This document shows positions 18,771 through 28,471 of a DNA stretch of 64,000 nucleotides, piece after piece (positions within the stretch are counted from its first letter, which is position 1; every line of letters begins with the position of its first letter). The notes under the pieces were generated by a model. That model did not search any database. It had not been told where the DNA came from and saw only the letters and a list, made by a program, of their open reading frames with translations. Both the position numbers and the translations under genes were made by a program. The stretch spans positions 1 through 64,000 of the forward strand of contig NZ_BJLQ01000008.1 of assembly GCF_006538725.1 (NCBI RefSeq). The letters are read 5' to 3'. This DNA comes from Cellulomonas gelida (lineage in GTDB: Bacteria; Actinomycetota; Actinomycetes; Actinomycetales; Cellulomonadaceae).

Positions 18771-19681
18771 CCCTTGACCGAGCCCGCCGTCAGGCCGCCG
18801 ACGATGTACTTCTGCAGGAACAGGAAGAGCAGCACCACCGGCACGGCCGCGATCACGGCGCCCGCCGCGAACACGCCCCACGGTGCGGTGCGCTCGTCGG
18901 CGGCGAGCGAGTAGAGCCCGACTGCCACCGTCCAGTTCTCGGACCGCTGCAGCACGACCTTGGCGATGAGGAAGTCACCGAAGGACGAGATGAACGACAG
19001 CAGCCCGACGACCGCGAGGATCGGCGTGACCAGGCGCAGGATGATCGTCCAGTAGATCTGCGTGTGGGTGGCGCCGTCCATCTTGGCCGCCTCGTCGAGC
19101 TCACGCGGGATCGAGTTGAAGAACCCGTACATGAGGAACGTGTTCACGCCGAGCGCGCCGCCCAGGTACACGCAGATCAGGCCCAGGAGGCTGTCCAGGC
19201 CCAGGGCCGGGAACACGTCCTTGAGCGTGAGGAGCAGCAGGAAGATCGCGACGAACGCGAGCGTCTGGGGGAACATCTGCGCGAGGAGCAGGCCCGTCAG
19301 CCCCTGCTCACGGCCCTTGAACCGGAACCGCGAGAACGCGTACGCGGCCGCGGCGCCCATGAGCACGGTGCCGATCGCCGTGACGGTGCACACGACCAGG
19401 GAGTTGCCGAGCCAGCCCCAGAACCCGCGGGCCTCGAGCTCGGCGAAGTTCTCCCCCGAGACGGTCCGGAACAGGTCGTTCGAGCCGACGAGCGTGCCGC
19501 CCGGGTTGAGCGACGCCGAGATGACGTACAGCAGCGGCGTCACGCACACGACGATCATCACGACGGCGACGAGGTAGCGCCACGACACCTCGCGCCACCA
19601 GCGACGTCCCCGGGTCCCGCTGGGGCGCAGCCCGGTGCCGGCGGCCTTGGTCGACGTGGCCCGTGCGGTCTGGGTGGTCAT
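18767..19681 (-). CDS. malG: Maltodextrin ABC transporter permease MalG
   Basis: This inner-membrane permease has 304 residues, about six membrane helices and the EAA loop (ELDEAAKMDGATHTQIYW, about residues 203-220) for ATPase contact. The C-terminal GSVKG is typical of MalG proteins. The ATG overlaps the malF stop by one base, giving translational coupling. The reading frame extends far upstream through malF but is antiparallel noise there. It pairs with MalF; the ATPase gene is absent, as in many actinobacteria that share one MsiK-type ATPase among sugar importers. Confidence 0.94.
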   Translation of the reverse strand: MTTQTARATSTKAAGTGLRPSGTRGRRWWREVSWRYLVAVVMIVVCVTPLLYVISASLNPGGTLVGSNDLFRTVSGENFAELEARGFWGWLGNSLVVCTVTAIGTVLMGAAAAYAFSRFRFKGREQGLTGLLLAQMFPQTLAFVAIFLLLLTLKDVFPALGLDSLLGLICVYLGGALGVNTFLMYGFFNSIPRELDEAAKMDGATHTQIYWTIILRLVTPILAVVGLLSFISSFGDFLIAKVVLQRSENWTVAVGLYSLAADERTAPWGVFAAGAVIAAVPVVLLFLFLQKYIVGGLTAGSVKG

Positions 19682-21300
19682 CACAGCTCCTCGAGACGAC
19701 GCGTACGGCGGAAGCCCCACCAGGAGATCGCACCGACCAGCAGGAAGATCAGGATCGACAACGCGCTCGCGAAGCCGTACTGCTTGAGCCCGCTCTCGAA
19801 GGCGATGGAGTAGACCATCGAGATCAGGATGTCCGTGTGCCCGATCACGACCGGCGTGCCCACGAAGTTGGGGCCACCGCCCGTGAGCATGTAGATCAAC
19901 GAGAAGTTGTTGAAGTTGAACGCGAACGAGGCCACCAGAAGCGGCGCGACCGAGACCATGAGCAGCGGCAGCGTGATCGAGCGCATGAGCCGCCACGGCT
20001 TGGCCCCGTCCATGCGCGCCGACTCGTAGACGTCGGACGGGATCGACTGCAGGGCACCCGTGCAGACGATGAACATGTACGGGAAGCCGAGCCACAGGTT
20101 GACGCCGAGCACCGAGAGCTTGGCGAGCCACGGGTCGGACAGCCAGCCGATGTCGGCGCCGCCGAGGATCACCTGGTTGAGGAAGCCGCTGCGCGTGTTG
20201 AGCATGCCCTTCCACACCAGCGCGGACAGGAACGCCGGCACCGCGTAAGGCAGGATCAGCAGCGCGCGCAGCAGCTTGCGGCCACGCACGCGCGGGTCGT
20301 TGAACACGACCGCGAGGAACAGGCCGAGCACGAACGTCGAGAGCACCGAGAACAGCGCGAACGCGAAGTTCCACAGGAAGATCTCGATGAACGGGCCGCG
20401 CAGCCGGTCGTCGCTGAACGCGCGCGTGAAGTTCTCGAAGCCGACCGTGACGCGCCACCCGGGCGAGATCGTCGAGCCGTCCTCCGCCTGGAACTGACCG
20501 TGCTCGTTCGGTGAGTAGACGACGCCCGTCTGCGTGTTCGTCATGGTGTCGGCGTCTTCGTCGTACGCCATGACCGACTCGTAGAGGTACCCGGTCGAGG
20601 CGTCCTGCGTGCGCAGCGACCCGTCCGCGGGGTCGTCGGACGCGGGGACGCGCAGCCCGACGATCTCCTGCTGACGCTGGGCGATCTCCGCGAAGCCCAG
20701 GACCTGCCAGTCGGGGACCTCGGTGACCCGGTCGGCCTCGACCTTCGCGCCCTGCGCGGGGGCGAGCGGGTCCTCGGCCGTCCCGACGAGCGCCTCGCCG
20801 TCGCGCACGATCGCGAAGGCCAGCTGGTCGTCGCGGCTCAGGACGGTCAGCGGGAAGGCGGCCGAGCCCTCCACCCGCTGCTCGTTCTGCGCGAGGATCG
20901 CGGCGACCGCGTCCTGCTTGGTGGAGTTGTGGCCGTCGCCGTAGTTGGTGAAGGCGACGTAGCCCGTGTAGGCCGCGGTGAACACGACGTAGACGAGCAG
21001 GAAGAGGAGCCCCGGCAGCAGGTACTTGGCCGGCAGCGTCCGCCGCGAGAAGTAGATCCAGTTGACGGCGACGAGCGCGAGCGCGAGAAAGGCCATGATG
21101 GCCCACTGCTCGACGGCGATCGCCGTGAGGATGCCGTACAGGCCGACCGCGTCGATGAGGGCCACGATCGCGAGCTTGACCAGGAAGCCCTTGCCGAAGT
21201 TGCGGGCGGGCGACGAGTCGCCGCGCGTGGGCCGCGCGTCGCCGGGTGGGGAGTCGGGGGGTGCGTGCTCGCTGTCGGGCACGATCGTCTGCTGCGACAT
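19681..21300 (-). CDS. malF: Maltodextrin ABC transporter permease MalF
   Basis: This membrane permease has 539 residues, as long as enterobacterial MalF. Three helices lie near residues 40-125, followed by a large extracytoplasmic P2-like domain (about 130-290, hydrophilic, with few hydrophobic runs). The transport core follows, with the EAA-type loop YESARMDGAKPWRLM (near residue 420). The P2 domain contacts the binding protein in MalF. The start is an ATG 179 bases after malE. A strong hairpin in that gap could lower malFG expression relative to malE. Confidence 0.94.
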   Translation of the reverse strand: MSQQTIVPDSEHAPPDSPPGDARPTRGDSSPARNFGKGFLVKLAIVALIDAVGLYGILTAIAVEQWAIMAFLALALVAVNWIYFSRRTLPAKYLLPGLLFLLVYVVFTAAYTGYVAFTNYGDGHNSTKQDAVAAILAQNEQRVEGSAAFPLTVLSRDDQLAFAIVRDGEALVGTAEDPLAPAQGAKVEADRVTEVPDWQVLGFAEIAQRQQEIVGLRVPASDDPADGSLRTQDASTGYLYESVMAYDEDADTMTNTQTGVVYSPNEHGQFQAEDGSTISPGWRVTVGFENFTRAFSDDRLRGPFIEIFLWNFAFALFSVLSTFVLGLFLAVVFNDPRVRGRKLLRALLILPYAVPAFLSALVWKGMLNTRSGFLNQVILGGADIGWLSDPWLAKLSVLGVNLWLGFPYMFIVCTGALQSIPSDVYESARMDGAKPWRLMRSITLPLLMVSVAPLLVASFAFNFNNFSLIYMLTGGGPNFVGTPVVIGHTDILISMVYSIAFESGLKQYGFASALSILIFLLVGAISWWGFRRTRRLEEL

Positions 21301-21433
21301 GGGTGTCCTCCGCGGCGGCGCCCGCCGTCGGACGCCGATGTGTGCAGTCTGCTCCGGCGCGCGACCCTGCGCTCAGGCAGGCGGCGACCACGAGCAGTGT
21401 GGGGGGCGCCCCCGCTGTGGGCAGGGGCGTGAA

Positions 21434-21473
21434 CGGCCGCCCGCACCGCCGTGGACGGCGGTACGGGCGGCCG
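21434..21473 (-). terminator. Hairpin between malE and malF
   Basis: A 17-bp stem with one internal mismatch (21434-21451 with 21456-21473, loop TGGA-type) begins 6 bases after the malE stop. It probably acts as a partial terminator or as a 3' stabiliser that lets the binding protein be made in excess over the permeases. Confidence 0.75.
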
Positions 21474-21479
21474 CTGTCA

Positions 21480-22742
21480 TCAGGACGCGGAGTCGATGGC
21501 GCCCTGCATGTTGGTCACCATCGTGTTCCAGGCACCGGCCGGGTCGGTCGCCTGACCGCCGATGATCTGCACCTGGGTCGTGCCCCAGAACTGCCACATG
21601 GCACCCATCTCCGGGATGGACGGCATGGGGGCGCCGGTCGCGCCGGCCTCGTTGAAGCCGGCGAGCACCGGGTCGTCGACCTTGGCCGCAGCGGTCTTGA
21701 GCGCCGGCAGTCGACCGCCGGCCTTGTACAGCTCGGTCTGGACGGCCTCGGTCGTGAGGAAGTTGGTCACGAACTCGTTCGCGAGGACCGGGTTCTTCGA
21801 CTTCGCCGAGATGAAGGCACCCTGCACGCCGACGAACGGCTTGGCCTCGGAGCCACCCGCGCTCGGGACCGGCAGGACGGAGATGTCGAGACCGGCGTTC
21901 GTGAACTCGGTCGTGTACCAGGGACCGGTCACGATGTACGGCGACTCACCCGCGAGGAAGGCCTCCTTGACCTGGTCGCCACCGAGGGCGGGGTCGAGGA
22001 CCTTCTCCTGGCCGAGCTTCTGCAGGTAGGTCGCGAACTTGTCGCCGTTCTCGCCGCCGAGGCCGAGCTCGCTCGTGTACGAGCCGTCGGCGTCCTGCGT
22101 GAAGATCGGGGCGTCGAACGAGGTCTGCAGCGGGTACAGGTGGTACGCGTCGCCCTGGTCACCCTGCTGGATCAGCACGGAGTAGGTCTTGCCGGCGGCC
22201 TTGCCCTCGGCGACCAGCTCGTCGAACGTCGTCGCCTTGGTCTCGGGCAGGATCGCGTTGTTCCGGACGAGCGCGATGTTCTCGATCGCGTACGGGGCGC
22301 CGTAGATCTGGCCGTCGTACGTGAAGGCCTGCACGGCCGACGTCGAGAACTCTTCGGCCTTGTCGCCGAGCTGGATGGGGGCGACGACGCCGTTGTTGAC
22401 GAACTCACCGGTCCAGTCGTGCGCGCCGATGATGACATCCGGGCCCTCGCCGGTCGGGACCTGCGAGACGAAGTCGGTACGGATGTCGCCGGACACCTTC
22501 TGCACGAGGTCGACCTTGACGCCGGTCTCGGTCTGGAACTGCTCGACGATCGGCTTCATCACGTCGATGCGGGTCTCGTCGACCCACATCGTCAGCGTCC
22601 CGGTCAGCGCGGGAGCGGTGGTCTCCTCGCCGCCGGCGGGAGCGGTGGTCTCGGCGGTGCCGCCGTCCGAGTCGCTGCCGCACGCGGTGAGGGTCAAGGC
22701 GAGTCCGAGTACGGCCGCGAAGGCCGGGATGCTCCGTCGCAT
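21480..22742 (-). CDS. malE: Maltodextrin-binding lipoprotein MalE
   Basis: This is the extracellular solute-binding protein of the maltodextrin importer, 420 residues. The N-terminus is a lipoprotein signal with lipobox LTAC (Cys 21), then an Asp/Thr/Ala-rich tether (SDSDGGTAETTAPAGG). The mature part follows the family-1 binding-protein pattern, with GTLTMWVDE at its start and GPDVIIGAHDW and GPWYTTEF further on. The start ATG has AGGAG about 8 bases upstream; a longer frame to 22805 lacks this. The promoter region holds CTTGCAG/TTGCAA operators shared with a divergent LacI-family gene. Confidence 0.94.
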   Translation of the reverse strand: MRRSIPAFAAVLGLALTLTACGSDSDGGTAETTAPAGGEETTAPALTGTLTMWVDETRIDVMKPIVEQFQTETGVKVDLVQKVSGDIRTDFVSQVPTGEGPDVIIGAHDWTGEFVNNGVVAPIQLGDKAEEFSTSAVQAFTYDGQIYGAPYAIENIALVRNNAILPETKATTFDELVAEGKAAGKTYSVLIQQGDQGDAYHLYPLQTSFDAPIFTQDADGSYTSELGLGGENGDKFATYLQKLGQEKVLDPALGGDQVKEAFLAGESPYIVTGPWYTTEFTNAGLDISVLPVPSAGGSEAKPFVGVQGAFISAKSKNPVLANEFVTNFLTTEAVQTELYKAGGRLPALKTAAAKVDDPVLAGFNEAGATGAPMPSIPEMGAMWQFWGTTQVQIIGGQATDPAGAWNTMVTNMQGAIDSAS

Positions 22743-22826
22743 CGTCGTTATCTCCTGGTGTCGTGGTGGCGTTGCCCAGAGACCGGACGATGCGCCGCAC
22801 CCCACCGACTCTGGCCTGATGAGCCG

Positions 22827-22890
22827 ACGCTAACGTCGTTGCAACCGTGGCTGCAAGTCGTTACGGTAACTTTCAGGCAACAGTTGCAGA
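22827..22890. promoter_or_regulatory. malE promoter and operators in the malE-lacI divergent region
   Basis: On the minus strand TTGCAG (22849-22854) and TTAGCG (22826-22831) are 17 bases apart and fit a malE promoter. The imperfect palindrome TTGCAACCGTGGCTGCAA (22839-22856) covers the -35 and spacer. A second element, GCAACAGTTGC (22877-22887), lies upstream. Both are of the TTGCA/TGCAA type seen with LacI-family MalR regulators, so occupation would block malE transcription. Confidence 0.65.
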
Positions 22891-22951
22891 GGGCGTCCCA
22901 GGGGCGCCCGAGGCCGCTCGACACACGAACGGCCGAGGACGAGGAGGTCCG

Positions 22952-24019
22952 GTGTCCCCTACGCTGCCCCCCGTGCGTACCCGTCTGACGGATCTCGCGG
23001 AGCAGGCCGGCGTCAGCACGGCCACCGTGTCGCGCGTGCTGAACGGCAAGCACGGCGTGTCCGCTCAGGCACGGCAGGCGGTGCTCGCCGCGCTGGACGT
23101 CCTCGGGTACGAGCGCCCGGAGAAGCTGCGCACGCGCTCGGCCGGCCTCGTCGGCCTCGTCGTGCCCGAGCTCGCCAACCCGGTCTTCCCCGCGTTCGCG
23201 CAGGTGATCGAGTCGATGCTCACCGAGCGCGGGTACACGCCGCTGCTGTGCACCCAGTCCCCCGGCGGCACCACCGAGGACCAGTACGTCGAGATGCTCC
23301 TCGAGCACGGCGTCGCCGGCATCGTGTTCGTCTCCGGCCTGCACGCGGACACGTCCGCCAGCAAGGAGCGCTACCACCGGCTGCGCAGCCGCGGCATGCC
23401 GATCGCGCTCGTCAACGGTTTCGCCGAAGGCGTCGACGCGCCGTTCGTCTCGACCGACGACGAGGCCGCGCTCGAGCTCGCGTTCCGCCACCTGGTCTCG
23501 CTCGGTCACCGGTCCATCGGCCTCGCGATCGGGCCCGACCGGTTCGTCCCGGCGCAGCGCAAGAAGGTCGCGTTCGCCCACAACCTGCAGCGCCACCTCG
23601 GGATCGAGGACGCCGCACCGCACATCGTCTCGACGCTGTTCACGGTCGAGGGCGGTCAGGCGGCGGCGCTCGAGCTCATCGCGTCGGGTCACACCGCGAT
23701 CGTGTGCGGATCGGACCTCATGGCGCTCGGCGCGATCCGCGCCGCCCGCTCGCGCGGGCTCGAGGTGCCGGACGACCTGTCCGTCGTCGGCTTCGACGAC
23801 TCTCCGCTGATCGCCTTCACCGATCCCCCGCTGACCACCGTGCGCCAGCCCGTGCTGGCCATGGGGCACGCCGCGGTCTCCGCCCTCGTCGCGGAGATCA
23901 ACGGCACCCCGGCCTCGCGCATGGAGCTCAAGTTCCACCCCGAGCTCATCGTGCGCGGCTCGACCGGTGCCGCGCCTGTCGTCGTGCCGCTCAACCAGCC
24001 GGTGCCGACGGTCGTCTGA
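22952..24019 (+). CDS. LacI-family maltodextrin regulator (MalR-like)
   Basis: The 355-residue regulator has a LacI helix-turn-helix (RLTDLAEQAGVSTATVSRVL, residues about 12-31) followed by the hinge helix region and a periplasmic-binding-protein-like sensor domain that begins at GLVGLVVPELANPVF. The ending with DDLSVVGFDDSPL and PPLTTVRQP is typical. The GTG start is chosen because GAGGAGG lies 4-5 bases upstream; a longer ATG start at 22847 would overlap the operators. It is divergent from malE and followed by an alpha-glucosidase, so it most likely controls maltodextrin genes through the TTGCA-type sites. Confidence 0.92.
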   Translation: MSPTLPPVRTRLTDLAEQAGVSTATVSRVLNGKHGVSAQARQAVLAALDVLGYERPEKLRTRSAGLVGLVVPELANPVFPAFAQVIESMLTERGYTPLLCTQSPGGTTEDQYVEMLLEHGVAGIVFVSGLHADTSASKERYHRLRSRGMPIALVNGFAEGVDAPFVSTDDEAALELAFRHLVSLGHRSIGLAIGPDRFVPAQRKKVAFAHNLQRHLGIEDAAPHIVSTLFTVEGGQAAALELIASGHTAIVCGSDLMALGAIRAARSRGLEVPDDLSVVGFDDSPLIAFTDPPLTTVRQPVLAMGHAAVSALVAEINGTPASRMELKFHPELIVRGSTGAAPVVVPLNQPVPTVV

Positions 24020-24143
24020 CCCGGCCCTCCCGGCGCGTCCTGCGCCACCCCACTGCGCCATCCCCCTGCCTCGCCGACGCCTCGGGCGAGCGGGCACGCC
24101 CGTCCGCGCGAGCGGAACCCCTCAAGGAAGCGACTCAGCACTC

Positions 24144-25913
24144 GTGACGACTCTCGACGCCCACCCCCTGACCGACCAGGCCACCGTCGTGCACGCGCCC
24201 GGGGCGCTCGACGGCGAGTGGTGGCGCCACGCGGTGATCTACCAGGTCTACCCGCGCTCGTTCGCCGACGGGTCGGGCGACGGCATCGGCGACCTGCCCG
24301 GGATCACCTCGCGCCTCGAGCACCTCGCCGAGCTCGGCGTGGACGCGGTCTGGCTGTCGCCGTTCTACCGCTCGCCGCAGGCCGACGCGGGCTACGACGT
24401 CGCCGACTACCGCGACGTGGACCCGCTGTTCGGCACGCTCGCCGACTTCGACGCGCTGCTCGCCCGGGCGCACGGGCTCGGGCTGCGCGTGATCGTCGAC
24501 CTGGTGCCGAACCACACCTCCGACGAGCACGCCTGGTTCGTCGAGGCACTGGCCGACGGCCCCGGCTCGGCCGCGCGCGAGCGCTACCTGTTCCGCGAGG
24601 GCCGCGGGGAGAACGGCGAGCAGCCGCCGAACAACTGGCAGTCGATCTTCGGCGGCCCGGCCTGGACTCGCGTGCCCGACGGGCAGTGGTACCTGCACCT
24701 GTTCGACTCGCGTCAGCCCGATCTCGACTGGGAGCACCCGCAGGTGCGCGCCGAGTTCGAGGACGTGCTGCGGTTCTGGCTCGACCGTGGCGTCGACGGC
24801 TTCCGCATCGACGTGGCCCACGGCATGGTCAAGGCCGAGGGCCTGCCCGACTGGGACGGTCACGTCTCGATGATCGAGGGCTCCGAGGCCGCGTTCGAGG
24901 CCGCCGAGCACGCGCTGCACGACCACGCGCCGAGCGCGGGGGGCCGCGTGGACGAGGTCACGGGCTCCGGCAACCAGGGCCCGATGTTCGACCAGGAGGG
25001 CGTCCACGAGATCTACCGCGCGTGGCACCGCGTCCTGGCCGAGTACGACGGCGACCGCGCGCTGGTCGCCGAGGCCTGGGTCGAGCCCCTGTCGCGCCTG
25101 GCGCGGTACGTGCGGCCCGACGAGATGCACCAGGCCTTCAACTTCGCCTTCCTCGCCACGCTGTGGCACGCGCCGTCCCTGCGGGACGTGATCACCGCCT
25201 CGTACACGGCCTCCGACTCCGTCGGAGCGCCGACCACGTGGGTGCTGTCGAACCACGACGTCGTGCGGCACGCGTCCCGGCTCGGGCTCGCGACGCCCGG
25301 CTCGCGGCCCAACGGGATCGGCGCCGACGACGAGCAGCCCGACGAGGAGCTCGGCCTGCGCCGCGCACGGTGCGCGAGCCTGCTCATGCTCGGCCTGCCC
25401 GGCTCGGCGTACCTGTACCAGGGTGAGGAGCTCGGCCTGCCCGACCACACCACGCTGCCCGACGACGTGCGTCAGGACCCCGCGTTCTTCCGGACCCTGG
25501 GCGCCGAGCTCGGGCGCGACGGCTGCCGCGTCCCGCTCCCGTGGGCGGCCGCCGAGCCCGGGTTCGGGTTCTCCCCCACGGGCGAGACCTGGCTGCCGCA
25601 GCCGCAGTCGTTCGCGCGCTACGCGGCCGACGTCCAGCGCGGCGTGCCCGGCTCGACCTACGAGACCTACCGCACCGCGCTGCGCGTGCGCCGCGCGGAG
25701 TCCCTCGGCTCGGGTGGTCTCACGTGGCTGCCGTCGGGTGCCGACGTCCTCGACTTCGTCAACCGCGACGTGCGCGTGGTCGCCAACCTCGGCGACGGGC
25801 CGGTCGTGCTCGCCGCGGGCACGCGGGTGCTGCTCGCGTCCGGCCCGCTCGCCACGGACGACGCGGGCGCGCTGCTCGTCGGCGCCGACACGACGGTCTG
25901 GGTGCGCCCCTGA
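24144..25913 (+). CDS. GH13 alpha-glucosidase
   Basis: This cytoplasmic exo-acting glucosidase has 589 residues and releases glucose from maltose and short maltodextrins. It has a GH13 barrel beginning [15 protein letters not shown], the calcium/active-site loop [12 protein letters not shown], nucleophile Asp in GFRIDVAHG, acid Glu in LVAEAWVEP and the third Asp in [10 protein letters not shown]. The loop GIGDLPGI marks the oligo-1,6-glucosidase/alpha-glucosidase group. The GTG start has AAGGAAG 13 bases upstream. It lies 124 bases behind the LacI-family gene in the same direction and no separate operator is visible, so the two may be co-transcribed. Confidence 0.92.
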   Translation: MTTLDAHPLTDQATVVHAPGALDGEWWRHAVIYQVYPRSFADGSGDGIGDLPGITSRLEHLAELGVDAVWLSPFYRSPQADAGYDVADYRDVDPLFGTLADFDALLARAHGLGLRVIVDLVPNHTSDEHAWFVEALADGPGSAARERYLFREGRGENGEQPPNNWQSIFGGPAWTRVPDGQWYLHLFDSRQPDLDWEHPQVRAEFEDVLRFWLDRGVDGFRIDVAHGMVKAEGLPDWDGHVSMIEGSEAAFEAAEHALHDHAPSAGGRVDEVTGSGNQGPMFDQEGVHEIYRAWHRVLAEYDGDRALVAEAWVEPLSRLARYVRPDEMHQAFNFAFLATLWHAPSLRDVITASYTASDSVGAPTTWVLSNHDVVRHASRLGLATPGSRPNGIGADDEQPDEELGLRRARCASLLMLGLPGSAYLYQGEELGLPDHTTLPDDVRQDPAFFRTLGAELGRDGCRVPLPWAAAEPGFGFSPTGETWLPQPQSFARYAADVQRGVPGSTYETYRTALRVRRAESLGSGGLTWLPSGADVLDFVNRDVRVVANLGDGPVVLAAGTRVLLASGPLATDDAGALLVGADTTVWVRP

Positions 25914-25918
25914 CATCC

Positions 25919-25971
25919 ACGCCGTCCGCACCGCCACGAGGCTCCTGACGCCGTGGCGGTGCGGACGGCGT
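25919..25971. terminator. Bidirectional terminator between alpha-glucosidase and alpha-amylase genes
   Basis: A perfect 20-bp inverted repeat (25919-25938 with 25952-25971, 13-base loop) starts 5 bases after one stop codon and ends 4 bases before the other. It serves both convergent genes. Confidence 0.9.
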
Positions 25972-25975
25972 GCGC

Positions 25976-27435
25976 TCACGACCGGTGCGCGACGTCCCAG
26001 GCCTGCGCCGACCGCGGCGGGACGGTGACGTTCAGCCGTCCGTCGGACACCTCCGTCGCGAGGCAGTCCTCCTGGCCGGCCAGGACGTCGCAGTACCCCC
26101 CGTCGGGCAGGCTCGTGCTCAGCGTCGTGACCAGCTCGTCGTCACCGGCGTTGACGACGACGAACGCACGCCGACCCCGACCCAGAGCGACCGCGTCGCC
26201 CTGGGACCGGTGTCGACCACGGGGGCGTCGCCCGCGACACCACGCCAGCCGACCATCCCCGCGACCTGCGGCCACCGGTGCTGGCACACCCAGTCGCCGT
26301 CGGTCACGGGCGTCGTCGGTGCCGGGTCCGCGACGCAGGTCGCGTCGAGCACGCGGCCGTCGGCGTCCTGGCGCGGGCCGGTGTCGGTGTCCGTGAACGC
26401 GTAGCCGGAGTAGACCTGCGGCGTCCCGTACGCCCCGGCGAGCATGAGGACGCTCGCGAGCGCGTCGGTCGGGCCGTCCTGGTAGCTGAGCGTGGAGCCG
26501 TTGCGCTCGGTGTCGTGGTTCTCGACGAAGACGATCGCGTCGTCCGACGGCACGTAGCGCGCGGCGGCCTGCCCGAGCTCGAGCGCCAGCCCGGGCGAGC
26601 CCGCGAGCATCCCGGCGAGCTCCTTGCCGTAGGTGAACTCGTAGACCTGCCCGAGGGGGACGTACTCCTGGGGCGTGATCGGCTCGGCGGACCCGCGGAT
26701 GACCTCCTGCATGATCGCGACGTCGTCCGGCAGCGGCGCGAGGATCGCCGCCAGGTCGTCGGCCGCGATGTGCTTGGCGGCGTCGATCCGGAACCCGTCG
26801 ACGCCGAGCGACAGCAGGTCCTGCAGGTAGGCGGTGAGCCGCTCGCGGACCTGCGGGTTGCCCGTGTCGAGGTCGGCGAGGTTCAGGAGCTCGCACGTCT
26901 GGACCTGGGCGCGGTCGAGGTAGACCGCGATGTCGTCGTTCGCGGTGAGGCCGCAGTGGTGGAAGTCGTCCGGAGCCCACAGCCCCGGGTAGGCGTAGTG
27001 CTCGTACGACGAGCCCGCCCACCCGGTGCCGGGCGCGTCCTGGCCGGTCATGTGGTTGACCACCGCGTCGACACGCACGTCCACGCCCGCCTCGTGGCAG
27101 GTCGCGATCATCGCGCTGAGCTGCTCGCGCGTCCCGAGCCGCGACTCGAGCTCGTAGCTCACCGGCTGGTAGGCGGTCCACCACGGCTCGCCCAGCACGT
27201 GCTCCTGCGGGGGCGAGGTGAGCACCCACGCGTAGCCCGCCGGTCCGAGCGTCGAGGTGCACTCGTCCGCGATCGCGTCCCAGGTCCAGCTGAAGAGCTG
27301 CACGCCGACGTCGTGCCCGCTGCCGTCAGTCGCGGGCCGGGTCGCAGGGTCGGGCGGGTCGCCGGCGCAGCCGGAGAGCGTGAGCAGGGCGAGGCCCGCG
27401 AGCGCGGCGGCCGCGCGGCGTACGAGGTGCGTCAT
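25976..27435 (-). pseudogene. Alpha-amylase lipoprotein, frameshifted near 26205
   Basis: This is a secreted GH13 alpha-amylase. It has a lipoprotein signal with lipobox LSGC (Cys 23), then VQLFSWTWDAIADEC and GYAWVLTSPPQEH of the Streptomyces-type amylases. Catalytic residues are intact: Asp in GFRIDAAKH, Glu in IMQEVIRG, Asp in VENHDTERN. After MVGWRGVAGDAPVVDTGP the frame changes. As sequenced, translation runs to a stop at 26119 with unrelated residues, while the expected C-terminal domain (DAVALGRGRRAFVVVN to [10 protein letters not shown]) continues in the next frame to 25976. One missing base near 26203-26206, in a GGG run, explains this. Either it is a real lesion, leaving a barrel without its beta C-domain, or a sequencing error. 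Confidence 0.82.
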
Positions 27436-27470
27436 CGTCACCACCAGGTCGTCAGCCGTGCGCAACGGTG

Positions 27471-27499
27471 CTGCAACGGCTTGCAGCAACTTGCTGCCA
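27471..27499. promoter_or_regulatory. Operator cluster upstream of the alpha-amylase gene
   Basis: CTGCAACGGCTTGCAG (27471-27486) is a palindrome with 6-bp arms. It overlaps a direct repeat CTTGCAGCAA/CTTGCTGCCA (27480-27499). CTTGCAG repeats are known from actinomycete amylase promoters, and the malE operator here shares the motif. The site could also affect the divergent PfkB gene. Confidence 0.65.
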
Positions 27500-27540
27500 G
27501 GGCTACCAGAGTAGGGGTCCGGGCCCGTAGGTTGCGTCAC

Positions 27541-28449
27541 GTGACTCACGTCGTCGTGAACGGGCCCGCGTCCTGGAACACCGTCGTCCGGCTGCCGACG
27601 CTCCCGGAACCGGTGCCGCACATGGTCCTGGCCTCGAGCCACCATGACGGGCTCGGGGGCACGTCCGCGGGCAAGGCCGTCACGCTCGCTGCGATCGGCG
27701 TCCCGACGACGCTCGTCACGACGACCGGCGACGACGAGCCCGCGTCGCGCGTCCTGGCCGCGCTGCGCGCCGGGCGCCACGGCGACACGCTGCGCGTCGT
27801 GGCCCGGCCGGCGCTCGGCGGTCGCACCGAGCGCCACGTCAACCTCGTGTCCGACGACGGCGACCGCCTCTCGGTCTACCTCGAGCTGCCCGCCGCTCCC
27901 CCGCCGGACGACGAGACGCTCGGGCTCGTGCGCAGCGCGCGTGCCGCCGTCCTCGACCTCGCGGACTCCTCGCGCCCGCTGCTCGACGTCGCGCGGGCCG
28001 CGGGCGTGCCGGTCTGGTGCGACGTCCACGACGACGACGGCGTGGGCGACTACCCCCGCGCCTTCGTCGCGGCCGCCGACGTGCTGCTCGTGTCCGCCGC
28101 GCGGTTGACCGACCCCGGTGCGTACCTGTCCGCGGCCGTCGCCGGGGGCGCGACGCTCGCCGTCGCGACCCGTGGCTCGCGCGGCGCGATCGCCCGCGAC
28201 GTCGACGGGTGGTGGGAGGTCGGCGCGATCGAGGCGGGCCCGCTCGTCGACGCCGAGGGCGCCGGGGACGCGTTCCTCGCCGGTCTGCTGCGCGCGACCC
28301 TCGCAGGCGCCGCGCGGGGTCAGGCCCTCGCGGAGGCCGCCGCGACCGCGGCGCTGGCCGTCGCGAGCGCGGGCCTCGGCGCGCCGCAGGCCCACGTGCC
28401 GGAGGTCGAGCGCCTCGCCGCGCAGGTGCGCGTCGCGCGCGTCGAGTGA
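27541..28449 (+). CDS. PfkB-family carbohydrate kinase
   Basis: The 302-residue ribokinase-like sugar or nucleoside kinase has the PfkB C-terminal signature in modified form (VDAEGAGDAFLAGLL; the usual DTTGAGD reads DAEGAGD, with the catalytic Asp retained). The N-terminal glycine pair lies in HHDGLGGTSAGKAVTLAAIG. The start is a GTG beginning VTHVVVNG; no clear ribosome-binding site is present, so translation may be leaderless. It is divergent from the alpha-amylase gene and shares its 105-base upstream region, which hints at a role in sugar use. The substrate is not predictable. Confidence 0.83.
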   Translation: MTHVVVNGPASWNTVVRLPTLPEPVPHMVLASSHHDGLGGTSAGKAVTLAAIGVPTTLVTTTGDDEPASRVLAALRAGRHGDTLRVVARPALGGRTERHVNLVSDDGDRLSVYLELPAAPPPDDETLGLVRSARAAVLDLADSSRPLLDVARAAGVPVWCDVHDDDGVGDYPRAFVAAADVLLVSAARLTDPGAYLSAAVAGGATLAVATRGSRGAIARDVDGWWEVGAIEAGPLVDAEGAGDAFLAGLLRATLAGAARGQALAEAAATAALAVASAGLGAPQAHVPEVERLAAQVRVARVE

Positions 28450-28471
28450 CGCACGTCGGCCAGAGGCCAGG

